This document shows positions 18,513-26,511 of a stretch of 64,000 nucleotides of DNA, one piece after another (the first letter of the stretch is position 1; the number at the start of each line of letters is the position of its first letter). This DNA is from Streptomyces sp. LX-29. Lineage in GTDB: Bacteria > Actinomycetota > Actinomycetes > Streptomycetales > Streptomycetaceae. The stretch covers positions 6,457,559 through 6,521,558 of the forward strand of contig NZ_CP089746.1 in the NCBI RefSeq assembly GCF_029541745.1, read 5' to 3'. Made by a program: the position numbers and the translations under genes. The notes beneath the pieces are model-generated. The model saw only the letters and a program-made list of their open reading frames with translations, searched no databases and had not been told where the DNA came from.

Positions 18513-19283
18513 GTGGAGACCGTGCGTGGAGCCGGAGTGGTCGTCACCGGAGCGGGCGGCGGCATCGGGGCCGCCCTCGCCCGCAGGTTCGCCGCCGAGG
18601 GCGCCCGGGTGGTGGTCAACGACATCGACGCGGCCAAGGCCGAGGCCGTGGCCGCCGAGATCGGCGGCCACGCCGTCCCCGGTGACGCCTCCGGCATCGT
18701 CCCCGCGGCCCGCGCCGCGCTCGGCGGGACCGTCGACGTCTACTGCGCCAACGCGGGCGTGGCCCCGACCGGCGGCCCGGAGGCCGCGGAGGAGATCTGG
18801 GCCGCGGCCTGGGACGTCAATGTGATGGCGCATGTCCGCGCGGCCCGCGAACTGCTCCCCGACTGGCTGGACCGGGGCAGCGGCCGCTTCATCGCCACCG
18901 TCTCCGCCGCCGGGCTGCTCACCATGGTCGGCTCCGCGCCCTACAGCGTCTCCAAGCACGCCGCCCTCGCCTTCGCCGAATGGCTCTCCGCGACCTACCG
19001 GCACCGGGGTGTGCGGGTGCACGCGGTCTGCCCGCAGGGAGTGCGGACGGATATGCTGCGCGGCACCGGCAGCGCCGGTGACCTGGTGCTGGCCCCGACC
19101 GCGATCGAGCCCGAGCAGGTCGCCGACGCGGTGTTCGACGGCATGGCGAAGGGGCGGTTCCTGATCCTTCCCCACCCCGAGGTGGGCGACTTCTACACGG
19201 CGCGCGCCGGCGACACCGACCGCTGGCTCGACCGCATGAACCGCATCCAGCAGAAGCTCGAACGCGCCGAGGCCGCCGGCTGA
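18513..19283 (+). CDS. Short-chain dehydrogenase/reductase (SDR)
   Basis: 256 residues. The classical SDR layout is clear: cofactor motif TGAGGGIGAALA, ANAGVA, the catalytic Ser region, and YSVSK with active-site Tyr and Lys. The acidic residue after strand 2 (VVVNDID) favours NAD+. GTG 18513 is chosen for GAGGGAG about 8 nt upstream; GTG 18522 is possible. It is the first gene of an apparent operon with an acyl-CoA ligase and a TetR gene, downstream of the shared operator at 18454. It is probably a hydroxyacyl or alcohol dehydrogenase. Confidence 0.93.
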   Translation: METVRGAGVVVTGAGGGIGAALARRFAAEGARVVVNDIDAAKAEAVAAEIGGHAVPGDASGIVPAARAALGGTVDVYCANAGVAPTGGPEAAEEIWAAAWDVNVMAHVRAARELLPDWLDRGSGRFIATVSAAGLLTMVGSAPYSVSKHAALAFAEWLSATYRHRGVRVHAVCPQGVRTDMLRGTGSAGDLVLAPTAIEPEQVADAVFDGMAKGRFLILPHPEVGDFYTARAGDTDRWLDRMNRIQQKLERAEAAG

Positions 19284-19361
19284 CCCGCCCGTACCCCGGC
19301 CCGTCCCGCCTCACCCCGTCCGTCCACCCGCCCGCACCCTCGGCAGACAGGGGCCGCACCC

Positions 19362-21101
19362 ATGACCACGTACCAGGACCAGCCCTGGCTGGCGCAGCTC
19401 AACGACGCCCAGCGCTCCCGGGTGCGGCCGCGCCCGAGCGTGCTGCACGCCTTCCGGGACGCGGTGGCCGCGACCCCCGAGCGCACCGCGGTCGCCTACT
19501 TCGACGGGCGGCTGAGCTACCGGGAGGCCGACGAGCTCTCCGACGCGATCGCCGGCCATCTGGCCGGGCACGGCTTCCGGCGTGGCGACCGCATCGCCGT
19601 CATGCTGCAGAACACCCCGCACTTCGTGCTCGCGCTGCTCGGCGCGTGGAAGGCGGGCGGCGTGGCGATCCCGGTCAACCCGATGTACAAGGCCGGGGAG
19701 CTGGCGCACGTCCTGGCCGACTCCGGGGCGGTCGCCCTGGTCTGCTCCGACCACGCCTGGGGGGAGTACGTACGGGAGGCGGCCGCGGACTCGGCGGTGC
19801 GGCTGGCCTACACCGCGCGCGACCGCGACTTCCAGACCCGCGACGACCCGCGGGTGCTGCGCGCCCCGGTCTCCGCCCCGGCCCCGGCGCCCGGCGCGGT
19901 TCCGGCGCCCGCCCCGGTCCCGGTGGGCGAGCGGGTGCGGGCGGCCATGGCGGAACCGCCCACCGCGGTGGACCTCTTCGCCGTGGCCTCCGCCGGCGCC
20001 CGGCCGCCCGCGGCCACGGCCGCGGGCCCCGAACCCGACGACATCGCGCTGATCAGCTACACCTCCGGGACCAGCGGCGCCCCCAAGGGCGCCACCAACA
20101 CCCACGGCAACCTCGTCTTCAACGCCGAGCGGCAGCGGGTCAACCACGCCCTGCCCGTGGGATCGACCTACTTCGCCCTGGCCCCGCTGTTCCACATCAC
20201 CGGCATGGTCTGCGAGCTGTCCGCCTGCTTCGCGGCGGGCGGGACCCTGGCGCTCGCCCACCGCTTCGAGGCGAGCGTGGTGCTGGACGCCTTCGCCGAG
20301 CACCGCCCCGCCTACACCGTCGGCCCGGCCACCGCCTTCATGGCGCTGATGGCCCACCCGCGGGTCGGCCGTGGCCACTTCGCCTCCTTCCGCGTGATCT
20401 CCTCCGGCGGGGCGCCGCTGCCGCCCGCCCTGGTCGAGCGGTTCCGGACCGAGTTCGGCCGCTACATCCACAACGGCTACGGGCTGACCGAGTGCTCCGC
20501 CCCCTGTGCCAGCGTTCCGCCCGGCACCGAGGCGCCCGTCGACGCGGCCTCCGGCACCCTCGCGGTCGGCGTGCCCGCGCCGGAGACGCTCATACGGATC
20601 GTCGACGACGGCGGCGCGGAGGTGCCGTTGGGCGAGCGGGGCGAGATCGTCGTCCGCGGCCCCATGGTGGTCCCCGGCTACTGGCGGCGCCCGGAGGCGA
20701 CCGCGGCGGCCTTCCCCGAGGGGGAGCTGCGTACCGGCGACATCGGCTTCATGGACCGGGGCGGCTGGCTCTACGTCGTCGACCGCAAGAAGGACATGAT
20801 CAACGCGTCCGGCTTCAAGGTCTGGCCGCGCGAGGTCGAGGACGTGCTCTACACCCATCCGGCGGTGCGCGAGGCGGCCGTGGTCGGGGTGCCCGACGCC
20901 TACCGCGGCGAGACGGTCAAGGCGTATGTGAGCCTGCGCCCGGGGGCGAGCGCCGAGCCCGGCGAGCTGACCGCCTACTGTCGGGAGCGGCTGGCCGCGT
21001 ACAAGTACCCGCGCGCGGTGGACATCCTTCCGGAGCTGCCGAAGACGACCAGTGGGAAGATCCTCCGGCGGGAGCTGCGCTCCCGCGCGGAACCGGCCTA
21101 G
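19362..21101 (+). CDS. Class I adenylate-forming acyl-CoA ligase
   Basis: 579 residues. It activates a carboxylic acid to acyl-AMP and then to the CoA thioester. Core motifs are SYTSGTSGAPKGA (P-loop, about residue 230), GYGLTECSAP, the hinge-region VVDRKKDMI, and KTTSGKILRRELR with the catalytic C-terminal Lys. An Ala/Pro-rich linker at about residues 165-190 is longer than usual. No carrier-protein domain is present. ATG 19362 lies 78 nt after the SDR stop codon. The substrate is unknown; medium/long-chain or cyclic carboxylates are typical of such stand-alone ligases. Confidence 0.94.
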   Translation: MTTYQDQPWLAQLNDAQRSRVRPRPSVLHAFRDAVAATPERTAVAYFDGRLSYREADELSDAIAGHLAGHGFRRGDRIAVMLQNTPHFVLALLGAWKAGGVAIPVNPMYKAGELAHVLADSGAVALVCSDHAWGEYVREAAADSAVRLAYTARDRDFQTRDDPRVLRAPVSAPAPAPGAVPAPAPVPVGERVRAAMAEPPTAVDLFAVASAGARPPAATAAGPEPDDIALISYTSGTSGAPKGATNTHGNLVFNAERQRVNHALPVGSTYFALAPLFHITGMVCELSACFAAGGTLALAHRFEASVVLDAFAEHRPAYTVGPATAFMALMAHPRVGRGHFASFRVISSGGAPLPPALVERFRTEFGRYIHNGYGLTECSAPCASVPPGTEAPVDAASGTLAVGVPAPETLIRIVDDGGAEVPLGERGEIVVRGPMVVPGYWRRPEATAAAFPEGELRTGDIGFMDRGGWLYVVDRKKDMINASGFKVWPREVEDVLYTHPAVREAAVVGVPDAYRGETVKAYVSLRPGASAEPGELTAYCRERLAAYKYPRAVDILPELPKTTSGKILRRELRSRAEPA

Positions 21102-21136
21102 CGGCCCGGGCAAGCAGAGAGAGGCAGGTGGCGACC

Positions 21137-21742
21137 ATGGCCAGAACGACGGAGAACGATGCGAAACCGGCGAACCAGCCGGTGCCGCAGCGGCTGCTGG
21201 CCGCGGCCACCCGCCTCTTCGCCGAGCGCGGCTACGACCGCACGTCGGTCCAGGAGATCGTGGAGGCGGCGGGCGTCACCAAGGGCGCGCTGTACCACTA
21301 CTTCGGCTCCAAGGACGATCTGCTGCACGAGGTGTACGGACGGGTGCTGCGGCTCCAGCAGGAGCGCCTGGACTCCTTCGCGGACGCGGACGCGCCGGTG
21401 GCGGAGCGGCTGCGGGCGGCGGCCGCCGACGTCGTGGTCACCACCATCGAGAACCTCGACGACGCCACGATCTTCTTCCGTTCGATGCACCATCTGAGCC
21501 CCGAGAAGCACCGGCAGGTGCGGGCCGAGCGGCGCCGCTACCACGAGCGGTTCCGCCAGCTCGTCGAGGAGGGCCAGCGCAGCGGCGTGTTCAGCGACGC
21601 CACCCCGGCCGACCTGGTGGTGGACTACCACTTCGGGTCCGTCCACCACCTGGGCACCTGGTACCGCCCGGACGGGCCGCTGACGCCGCAGCAGGTCGCC
21701 GACCACCTGGCGGACCTGCTGATGCGCGCGCTGCGGCCCTGA
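21137..21742 (+). CDS. TetR-family regulator of the acyl-CoA catabolic regulon
   Basis: 201 residues. The HTH reads AATRLFAERGYDRTSVQEIV then EAAGVTKGALYHYFGSKDDL (about residues 20-60), which is the TetR/FadR-like form. ATG 21137 is preceded by an AGAGAGGCAGG stretch, and a GTG nine bases earlier is an alternative. As the last gene of the SDR-ligase operon and the nearest regulator to the motif ATACCGACYGGT, it is the most likely protein to bind that motif at 18454, 24186 and 31321. This is an inference from location, and CoA-thioester induction is plausible. Confidence 0.9.
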   Translation: MARTTENDAKPANQPVPQRLLAAATRLFAERGYDRTSVQEIVEAAGVTKGALYHYFGSKDDLLHEVYGRVLRLQQERLDSFADADAPVAERLRAAAADVVVTTIENLDDATIFFRSMHHLSPEKHRQVRAERRRYHERFRQLVEEGQRSGVFSDATPADLVVDYHFGSVHHLGTWYRPDGPLTPQQVADHLADLLMRALRP

Positions 21743-21842
21743 GAGGCCGGGGCGGAGCCCGCCGGCCGCGCGACGCGGCCGGTCTCGGGCGGGCCGGGAG
21801 CGACCGCGGCTTCGCCGCCGCGGCCCCCGGCCCCACCGGCCG

Positions 21843-23060
21843 CTACGGCAGGTACTTCTTCAGCTCGCGCCGGGCCAGCGACCGCTGGTGCACCTCGTCC
21901 GGCCCGTCCGCGAGCCGCAGGGTGCGCGCCGCGGCCCACAGTTCGGCCAGCGGGGTGTCCTGGCTGACGCCGGCCGCGCCGTGCAGCTGGACCGCGCGGT
22001 CGAGGATGTCGACGACCGTGCGCGGGGTCGCGATCTTGATGGCCTGGATCTCGGTGTGCGCCGCGCGGTTGCCGACGGTGTCCATCAGCCACGCCGTCTT
22101 GAGCACCAGCAGCCGCAGCTGCTCCACCGCGACCCGGGAGTCGGCGATCCACTCCTGGACCTGGCCCTGCCGCGCCAACGGGACGCCGAAGGCGGTGCGG
22201 GACACCGCGCGGCGGCACATCAGCTCGATCGCCCGCTCGGCCATGCCGATCAGCCGCATGCAGTGGTGGATCCGGCCGGGGCCGAGGCGGGCCTGGGCGA
22301 TGGCGAAGCCGCCGCCCTCCTCGCCGACCAGGTTGCCCACCGGCACCCGGGCGCCGTGGAAGACGACCTCGGCGTGACCGCCGTGGTAGTGGTCCTCGTA
22401 GCCGTAGACCCGCATCGCCCGGCGCACCTCGACGCCCTCGGTGTCGCGCGGCACCAGCACCATCGACTGCTGGCGGCGCACGTCCGCGCCGGCCGGGTCG
22501 GTCTTGCCCATGACGATGAAGATCCGACAGTCCGGGTGCATGGCGCCGGAGATGTACCACTTGCGACCGGTGATGACATAGGCGTCGCCGTCCCGCTCGA
22601 CGCGGGTGTCGATGTTGGTGGCGTCGGAGGAGGCCACCTCGGGCTCGGTCATCGCGAAGGCCGACCGGATCTCACCCGCCAGCAGCGGCTCCAGCCAGCG
22701 CTCCCGCTGCTCCCGCGAGCCGAACTGCGCCAGCAGCTCCATGTTGCCGGTGTCCGGGGCGGCGCAGTTGAGCGCGACGGGGGCCAGCTGCGGGCTGCGG
22801 CCGGTGATCTCGGCCAGCGGCGCGTACTGGAGGTTGGTCAGTCCGGCGCCCAGCTCCGGGTCGGGCAGGAAGAGGTTCCACAGGCCGCGGCGGCGGGCCT
22901 CCGCCTTCAGTTCCTCCACCACGGGCGGCGTCCGCCAGGGCGAGTCCAGCCGCGCCCGCTGCTCCTCCGCCACCGCCTCGGCGGGGTGGACGTGCTCCTC
23001 CATGAACGCCAGCAGCCGGCCGCGGAGCTCCTCGGTACGGGCGTCGAATGCGAAGTCCAC
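21843..23060 (-). CDS. Acyl-CoA dehydrogenase (ACAD10/11-like)
   Basis: 405 residues. The N-terminal helix region begins MDFAFDARTEELRGRLLAFM, followed by AMTEPEVASSDATN, GRKWYISGAMHPDCRIFIVMG and RMLIG-like RLIGMAERAIELMCRR. The C terminus has ADGPDEVHQRSLARRELKKY, with the GPDEVH pattern seen in the ACAD10/11 branch rather than the usual YEGT. The gene starts 5 nt downstream of the phosphotransferase stop codon. In animals these two activities are fused in ACAD10/11, which acts on 4-hydroxyacyl chains; here they are separate neighbouring genes, a common bacterial arrangement. Confidence 0.94.
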   Translation of the reverse strand: MDFAFDARTEELRGRLLAFMEEHVHPAEAVAEEQRARLDSPWRTPPVVEELKAEARRRGLWNLFLPDPELGAGLTNLQYAPLAEITGRSPQLAPVALNCAAPDTGNMELLAQFGSREQRERWLEPLLAGEIRSAFAMTEPEVASSDATNIDTRVERDGDAYVITGRKWYISGAMHPDCRIFIVMGKTDPAGADVRRQQSMVLVPRDTEGVEVRRAMRVYGYEDHYHGGHAEVVFHGARVPVGNLVGEEGGGFAIAQARLGPGRIHHCMRLIGMAERAIELMCRRAVSRTAFGVPLARQGQVQEWIADSRVAVEQLRLLVLKTAWLMDTVGNRAAHTEIQAIKIATPRTVVDILDRAVQLHGAAGVSQDTPLAELWAAARTLRLADGPDEVHQRSLARRELKKYLP

Positions 23061-23064
23061 GGTC

Positions 23065-24111
23065 TCAGCGCTCCTGGTCCTGGTGGGGGCCCCGGTCGGC
23101 GAGCGTGGCGAGGCCGCGCTCGATGAACACCGGCACGAGCTCGCCGATGCGGTCGAACCCGGCCCCGACGGTCTGGCCGAGCGTGTAGCGGTAGTGGATT
23201 CCCTCCAGGATCACCGCGAGCTTGAAGTAGGCGAAGGCGGTGTACCAGGAGACGCCGGAGACGTCCCGGCCCGAGCGCTCGGCGTAGCGGCGCACCAGTT
23301 CGGCCGGGGCGGGGTGGCCGGGGGCGCCGTGGGTGGTGGCGATCGGCGAGCCGGGCAGGTCCGGGTACTCGCTGTACATCACCAGCAGCCCGAGGTCGGT
23401 CAGCGGATCGCCGAGCGTGGACATCTCCCAGTCCAGGATCGCCCGGATCCGGTCGTCGGCGCCGACGAGGACGTTGTCGAGGCGGTAGTCGCCGTGGACG
23501 ACGGTGGCCGCGGGGGAGTCGGGCAGCGCGTCGGTCAGGGCGTCGTGCAGCCGGTCGATCCCGGGCAGCTCCCGGTTGCGGGACGCGGCGAGCTGCTTGC
23601 CCCAGCGGCGCGACTGCCGCTCCAGGAAGCCCTCCGGGCGCCCGAAGTCGGCCAGTCCCACCCCGGCCGGGTCCACCGCGTGCAGCTCGACCAGCGCGTC
23701 CACCAGGCCGAGGACCACGCCGCGGGTGCGCTCGGGGCCGAGCGCGCTGAGCTGCTCGGCGTCGCGGTAGGGCGTCCCCTCCACGAACTCCATGACGTAG
23801 AAGGGCGATCCGAGCACGGACTCGTCCGCGCACAGCAGCAGCGGCTCCGGGACCGGCACCGCCGTCGGGTGCAGCGCGCTGATCACCCGGTGCTCGCGCG
23901 CCATGTCGTGCGCGGTGGCGAGCACATGGCCGAGCGGCGGCCGACGCACCACCCAGCGGTCGGTGCCGTCGTCGACCGCGTAGGTGAGGTTGGAGCGGCC
24001 GCCCTCGATCAGCTCGGCGTTCAGCGCTCCGCGCACCATCCCGGGGCGCTCCCGGTCCAGATGCGCGCGCAGACGCCCGAGGTCCAACCCCGGCGGGGTG
24101 CCTTGGTTCAT
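23065..24111 (-). CDS. Aminoglycoside-phosphotransferase-fold kinase (ACAD10/11-type partner)
   Basis: 348 residues. The APH/choline-kinase fold is visible through the catalytic loop VVHGDYRLDNVLVG and the metal-binding AILDWEMSTLGDPLTDLG. The N terminus has SNLTYAVDDG (nucleotide loop) and RRPPLGHVLATAHDM, typical of the group that phosphorylates a hydroxyl on acyl chains. This is not an antibiotic-resistance kinase by these motifs. It is first in a two-gene unit with the acyl-CoA dehydrogenase, so a role in hydroxyacyl-CoA phosphorylation before dehydration is likely. The operator at 24186-24203 lies 75 nt upstream. Confidence 0.92.
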   Translation of the reverse strand: MNQGTPPGLDLGRLRAHLDRERPGMVRGALNAELIEGGRSNLTYAVDDGTDRWVVRRPPLGHVLATAHDMAREHRVISALHPTAVPVPEPLLLCADESVLGSPFYVMEFVEGTPYRDAEQLSALGPERTRGVVLGLVDALVELHAVDPAGVGLADFGRPEGFLERQSRRWGKQLAASRNRELPGIDRLHDALTDALPDSPAATVVHGDYRLDNVLVGADDRIRAILDWEMSTLGDPLTDLGLLVMYSEYPDLPGSPIATTHGAPGHPAPAELVRRYAERSGRDVSGVSWYTAFAYFKLAVILEGIHYRYTLGQTVGAGFDRIGELVPVFIERGLATLADRGPHQDQER

Positions 24112-24185
24112 CGAGTTCTTCCTCCGTGCGGAGTGAGGCGAATGAACGCACCGGCGTACGGACGCCGGTGAAGGATCACCTCATG

Positions 24186-24203
24186 ATGCCGACCGGTCGG
24201 TAT
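24186..24203. promoter_or_regulatory. ATGCCGACCGGTCGGTAT operator upstream of the phosphotransferase/dehydrogenase operon
   Basis: The best palindrome of the three related sites: only one of nine pairs mismatches. Read on the minus strand it is ATACCGACCGGTCGGCAT, in the same orientation as the gene start at 24111. Confidence 0.75.
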
Positions 24204-24291
24204 GGCGTCTAGGGCCTACGGCGGTCGGCGCCGGCGCGCGCCGCGACGCGGGCGTCCGGCGCTCGGGTTCCGGGAGGGGAGGGGCCAGGGG

Positions 24292-24744
24292 TCAGGCGGT
24301 GCGCTCCATGGACGGGCGCAGCCGGTTGAGCAGGGCGAACAGGGTCTCGGTCTCCGCCGGGTCGAGGGTGTCCAGCGCGCTGTGCGTGGCCTGCATCTCG
24401 GTGCGGACCCGCAGCAGCGTCTCGCGCCCCTTGTCGGTGGCGACGACGTTCTTGACCCGCCGGTCGGTGGGGGACGGCTCGCGGCGGACCAGGCCCTGGT
24501 CCTCCAGTCGGTCCACGATGCCGGTGATGTTGGAGGCGTCGCACACCAGTCGCTCGGCGAGGGCGCGCATCGGCAGTGGGCCGCGACCCAGCTGGGAGAG
24601 CACCTTGGCCTGGGTCCCGGTGAGCCCGTGGTGCACGGCGGCGGCGGAGAAGTCGCGCCATTGGGCCATGCCGAGCGCGGCGAGCAGTTCCAGGAGCTCG
24701 ATCTTGGTCGGCGTCTGCGCGGGGGGAGGGGTGCTGGCGCTCAT
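24292..24744 (-). CDS. MarR-family transcriptional regulator
   Basis: 150 residues. Its winged helix-turn-helix reads GLTGTQAKVLSQLGRGPLPM, RALAERLVCDASNITGIVDR, then DQGLVRREPSPTDRRVKNVV with the wing. ATG 24744 begins MSASTPPPAQT; earlier in-frame codons lie in the AT-rich divergent region and would cover the operator. No strong Shine-Dalgarno site is visible. It is divergent from a DHA2 efflux gene, the usual arrangement of a MarR repressor with its multidrug pump. Confidence 0.92.
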   Translation of the reverse strand: MSASTPPPAQTPTKIELLELLAALGMAQWRDFSAAAVHHGLTGTQAKVLSQLGRGPLPMRALAERLVCDASNITGIVDRLEDQGLVRREPSPTDRRVKNVVATDKGRETLLRVRTEMQATHSALDTLDPAETETLFALLNRLRPSMERTA

Positions 24745-24888
24745 GGTTCGACTGTACTCAAGGTAATTAAAGCCTTCAACCATTAGCTTGACTAGGTCAA
24801 CCATTGAGGTCTACCGTCGGTCGAGTTGCTTGATGACTTCAAGCATCCATGTCATGAAGTAACTGCGAAGCACGTGAAGGACCTCCCC
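24745..24888. promoter_or_regulatory. MarR/MFS divergent control region with operator-like repeats
   Basis: This AT-richer segment holds TCAACCATT twice (near 24777 and 24798) and a perfect inverted repeat GCTTGA-TGACT-TCAAGC at 24828-24844. These are likely MarR sites overlapping both promoters. Confidence 0.6.
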
Positions 24889-26409
24889 ATGAGTCACCCA
24901 GCCGCCGCCGCGCCGGTCGACGGCCGCCGCGAGACGGTGATCATCGCCGCGCTGAGCCTCGCGGCCATGGTCGTGTCGATGATGCAGACCCTGGTCGTGC
25001 CGATCCTCGGACTGATCCAGAACGACCTGGAGACCAGCTCCGCCAGCGTCAGCTGGGTCACCACCGCCACCCTGCTCTCGGCCGCCGTCTTCACCCCGCT
25101 GCTCGGCCGCTTCGGCGACCAGCACGGAAAGAAGCGCACGCTGGTCGCGGTGCTGGTGGTCATGGTCGCCGGCTCCGTGCTCGCCGCCGTCACCCACTCC
25201 CTGGCCTGGCTGATCGTCGGTCGGGTGCTCCAGGGCGCCGCCACCGCGATCTTCCCGCTCGCGCTCTCCGTGCTCCGCGAGGAGATCCGCCCCGCCCGGC
25301 TCCCCGGCGCCATGGCCATGGTCAGCGGCACCCTCGCCTTCGGCAGCGGCCTCGCGCTGGTCGCCACCGGCCTGCTCACCTCCGGTGACGACCCCGACTA
25401 CCGCAGCGCCTTCTGGCTGGCCACCGGGCTCGCCCTGCTCGCGCTGCTGGCCGTCGTCCTCCTCGTCCCCGCGACCACCCAGACCACCGGCGGCCGCACC
25501 GACGTCCTCGGCGCGCTCTCCCTCGCCGCCACCCTCGTCCTGCTGCTGCTCCCCGTCTCCCAGGGCCACGAGTGGGGCTGGACCGACGCCCGTACCCTCG
25601 GCTCCTTCGCCGGCGCCGTGGTCATGGCGGTCGTCTGGGTGCTCGTCGAGCGCAGGGTGAGCGAGCCGCTGGTGGACATGCGGATGTTCGCCCACCGCCC
25701 GGTCCTCTTCGTCAACCTCGCCGGTCTGCTCGTGGGCTTCGGCATGTTCGCCCTCTTCATCGGCGTCTCCTACCTCGTCCAGATGCCCTCCGCGCTGGTC
25801 GGCTACGGCTTCGACGCCTCCGTGCTGCGCGCCTCGGTGGAGTTCCTGCTGCCGAGCACCGTCGTCTCGCTGCTGTCCGCCCCCTTCGGCGGCCAGCTGG
25901 TGCGCCGCCACGGCCCCCGCCTGGTGCTGGTGCTCGCCTCGCTGATCGGCACCGTCGGCTTCGCCTGGGTCGCCCTCGACCACGACCGCACCGCCTCCGT
26001 CATCGGCGCCGGCATGTTCGTCGGCGCGGGCATCAGCCTCGCCTACGCGGCCATGCCCGCCGTGATCGTCGGCAGCGTGCCGCCCCAGCAGACCGGCATC
26101 GCCAACGGCATCAACTCGATCGCCCGCTCCACCGGCAGCGCGATCGGCAGTGCCATGATCACGACGGTGCTCGCCTCCAAGAGCGTCGAACACCTCCCGC
26201 CGGGCGCCCCGGCGCTGCCCGCCGAGTCGCAGTTCACGCTGAGCTTCGTCCTCGCGGGCGCGGCGTTCGTCCTGGTCGCGCTCGTCGCCGCGGTCGGCCT
26301 GCGGAGGATCCACCCGCTGTCCACGGCCGAGCCGACGGCGGACACGACGGCCGACACGACGGCCGTGGCCGCCGAGCCCGCCGCGCGACCGGTCTCCGCC
26401 GACGCCTGA
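24889..26409 (+). CDS. MFS multidrug efflux transporter (DHA2, 14 TMS type)
   Basis: 506 residues with about 14 hydrophobic segments. Typical DHA2 loops are LLGRFGDQHGKKR (motif A) and GRVLQGAATAIFPLALSVLR (motif C-like). The C-terminal tail is rich in Thr/Ala/Asp (TADTTADTTA). ATG 24889 has GAAGGA 8 nt upstream; a longer frame to 24826 would run through the operator region. It is probably repressed by the adjacent MarR. The drug or metabolite exported is unknown. Confidence 0.93.
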   Translation: MSHPAAAAPVDGRRETVIIAALSLAAMVVSMMQTLVVPILGLIQNDLETSSASVSWVTTATLLSAAVFTPLLGRFGDQHGKKRTLVAVLVVMVAGSVLAAVTHSLAWLIVGRVLQGAATAIFPLALSVLREEIRPARLPGAMAMVSGTLAFGSGLALVATGLLTSGDDPDYRSAFWLATGLALLALLAVVLLVPATTQTTGGRTDVLGALSLAATLVLLLLPVSQGHEWGWTDARTLGSFAGAVVMAVVWVLVERRVSEPLVDMRMFAHRPVLFVNLAGLLVGFGMFALFIGVSYLVQMPSALVGYGFDASVLRASVEFLLPSTVVSLLSAPFGGQLVRRHGPRLVLVLASLIGTVGFAWVALDHDRTASVIGAGMFVGAGISLAYAAMPAVIVGSVPPQQTGIANGINSIARSTGSAIGSAMITTVLASKSVEHLPPGAPALPAESQFTLSFVLAGAAFVLVALVAAVGLRRIHPLSTAEPTADTTADTTAVAAEPAARPVSADA

Positions 26410-26443
26410 CCCGACCGGTTCCCGCCGGCACCCGAGCCGCCGG

Positions 26444-26467
26444 CCGGCCCCTACCCCCGGGGGCCGG
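26444..26467 (+). terminator. Terminator-like hairpin after the efflux gene
   Basis: CCGGCCCC-TACCCCCG-GGGGCCGG forms an 8-bp GC stem with an 8-nt loop, 35 nt after the efflux gene's stop codon, followed by a C/T-rich run. Confidence 0.5.
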
Positions 26468-26511
26468 TCGGCCCCTTCTCCCCCCACCCCCAAGGAGTCT
26501 CAATGACGAAG

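Noticed and set aside
19362..21101. Loading enzyme of a nonribosomal or polyketide gene cluster
   Set aside because: No carrier protein, condensation or ketosynthase domain is present. The neighbours are beta-oxidation-type genes, so a catabolic acyl-CoA ligase fits better.
23065..24111. Aminoglycoside resistance phosphotransferase
   Set aside because: It shares the fold, but the coupling with an ACAD10/11-like acyl-CoA dehydrogenase and the conserved RRPPLGHVLATAHDM stretch point to the acyl-chain kinase branch.
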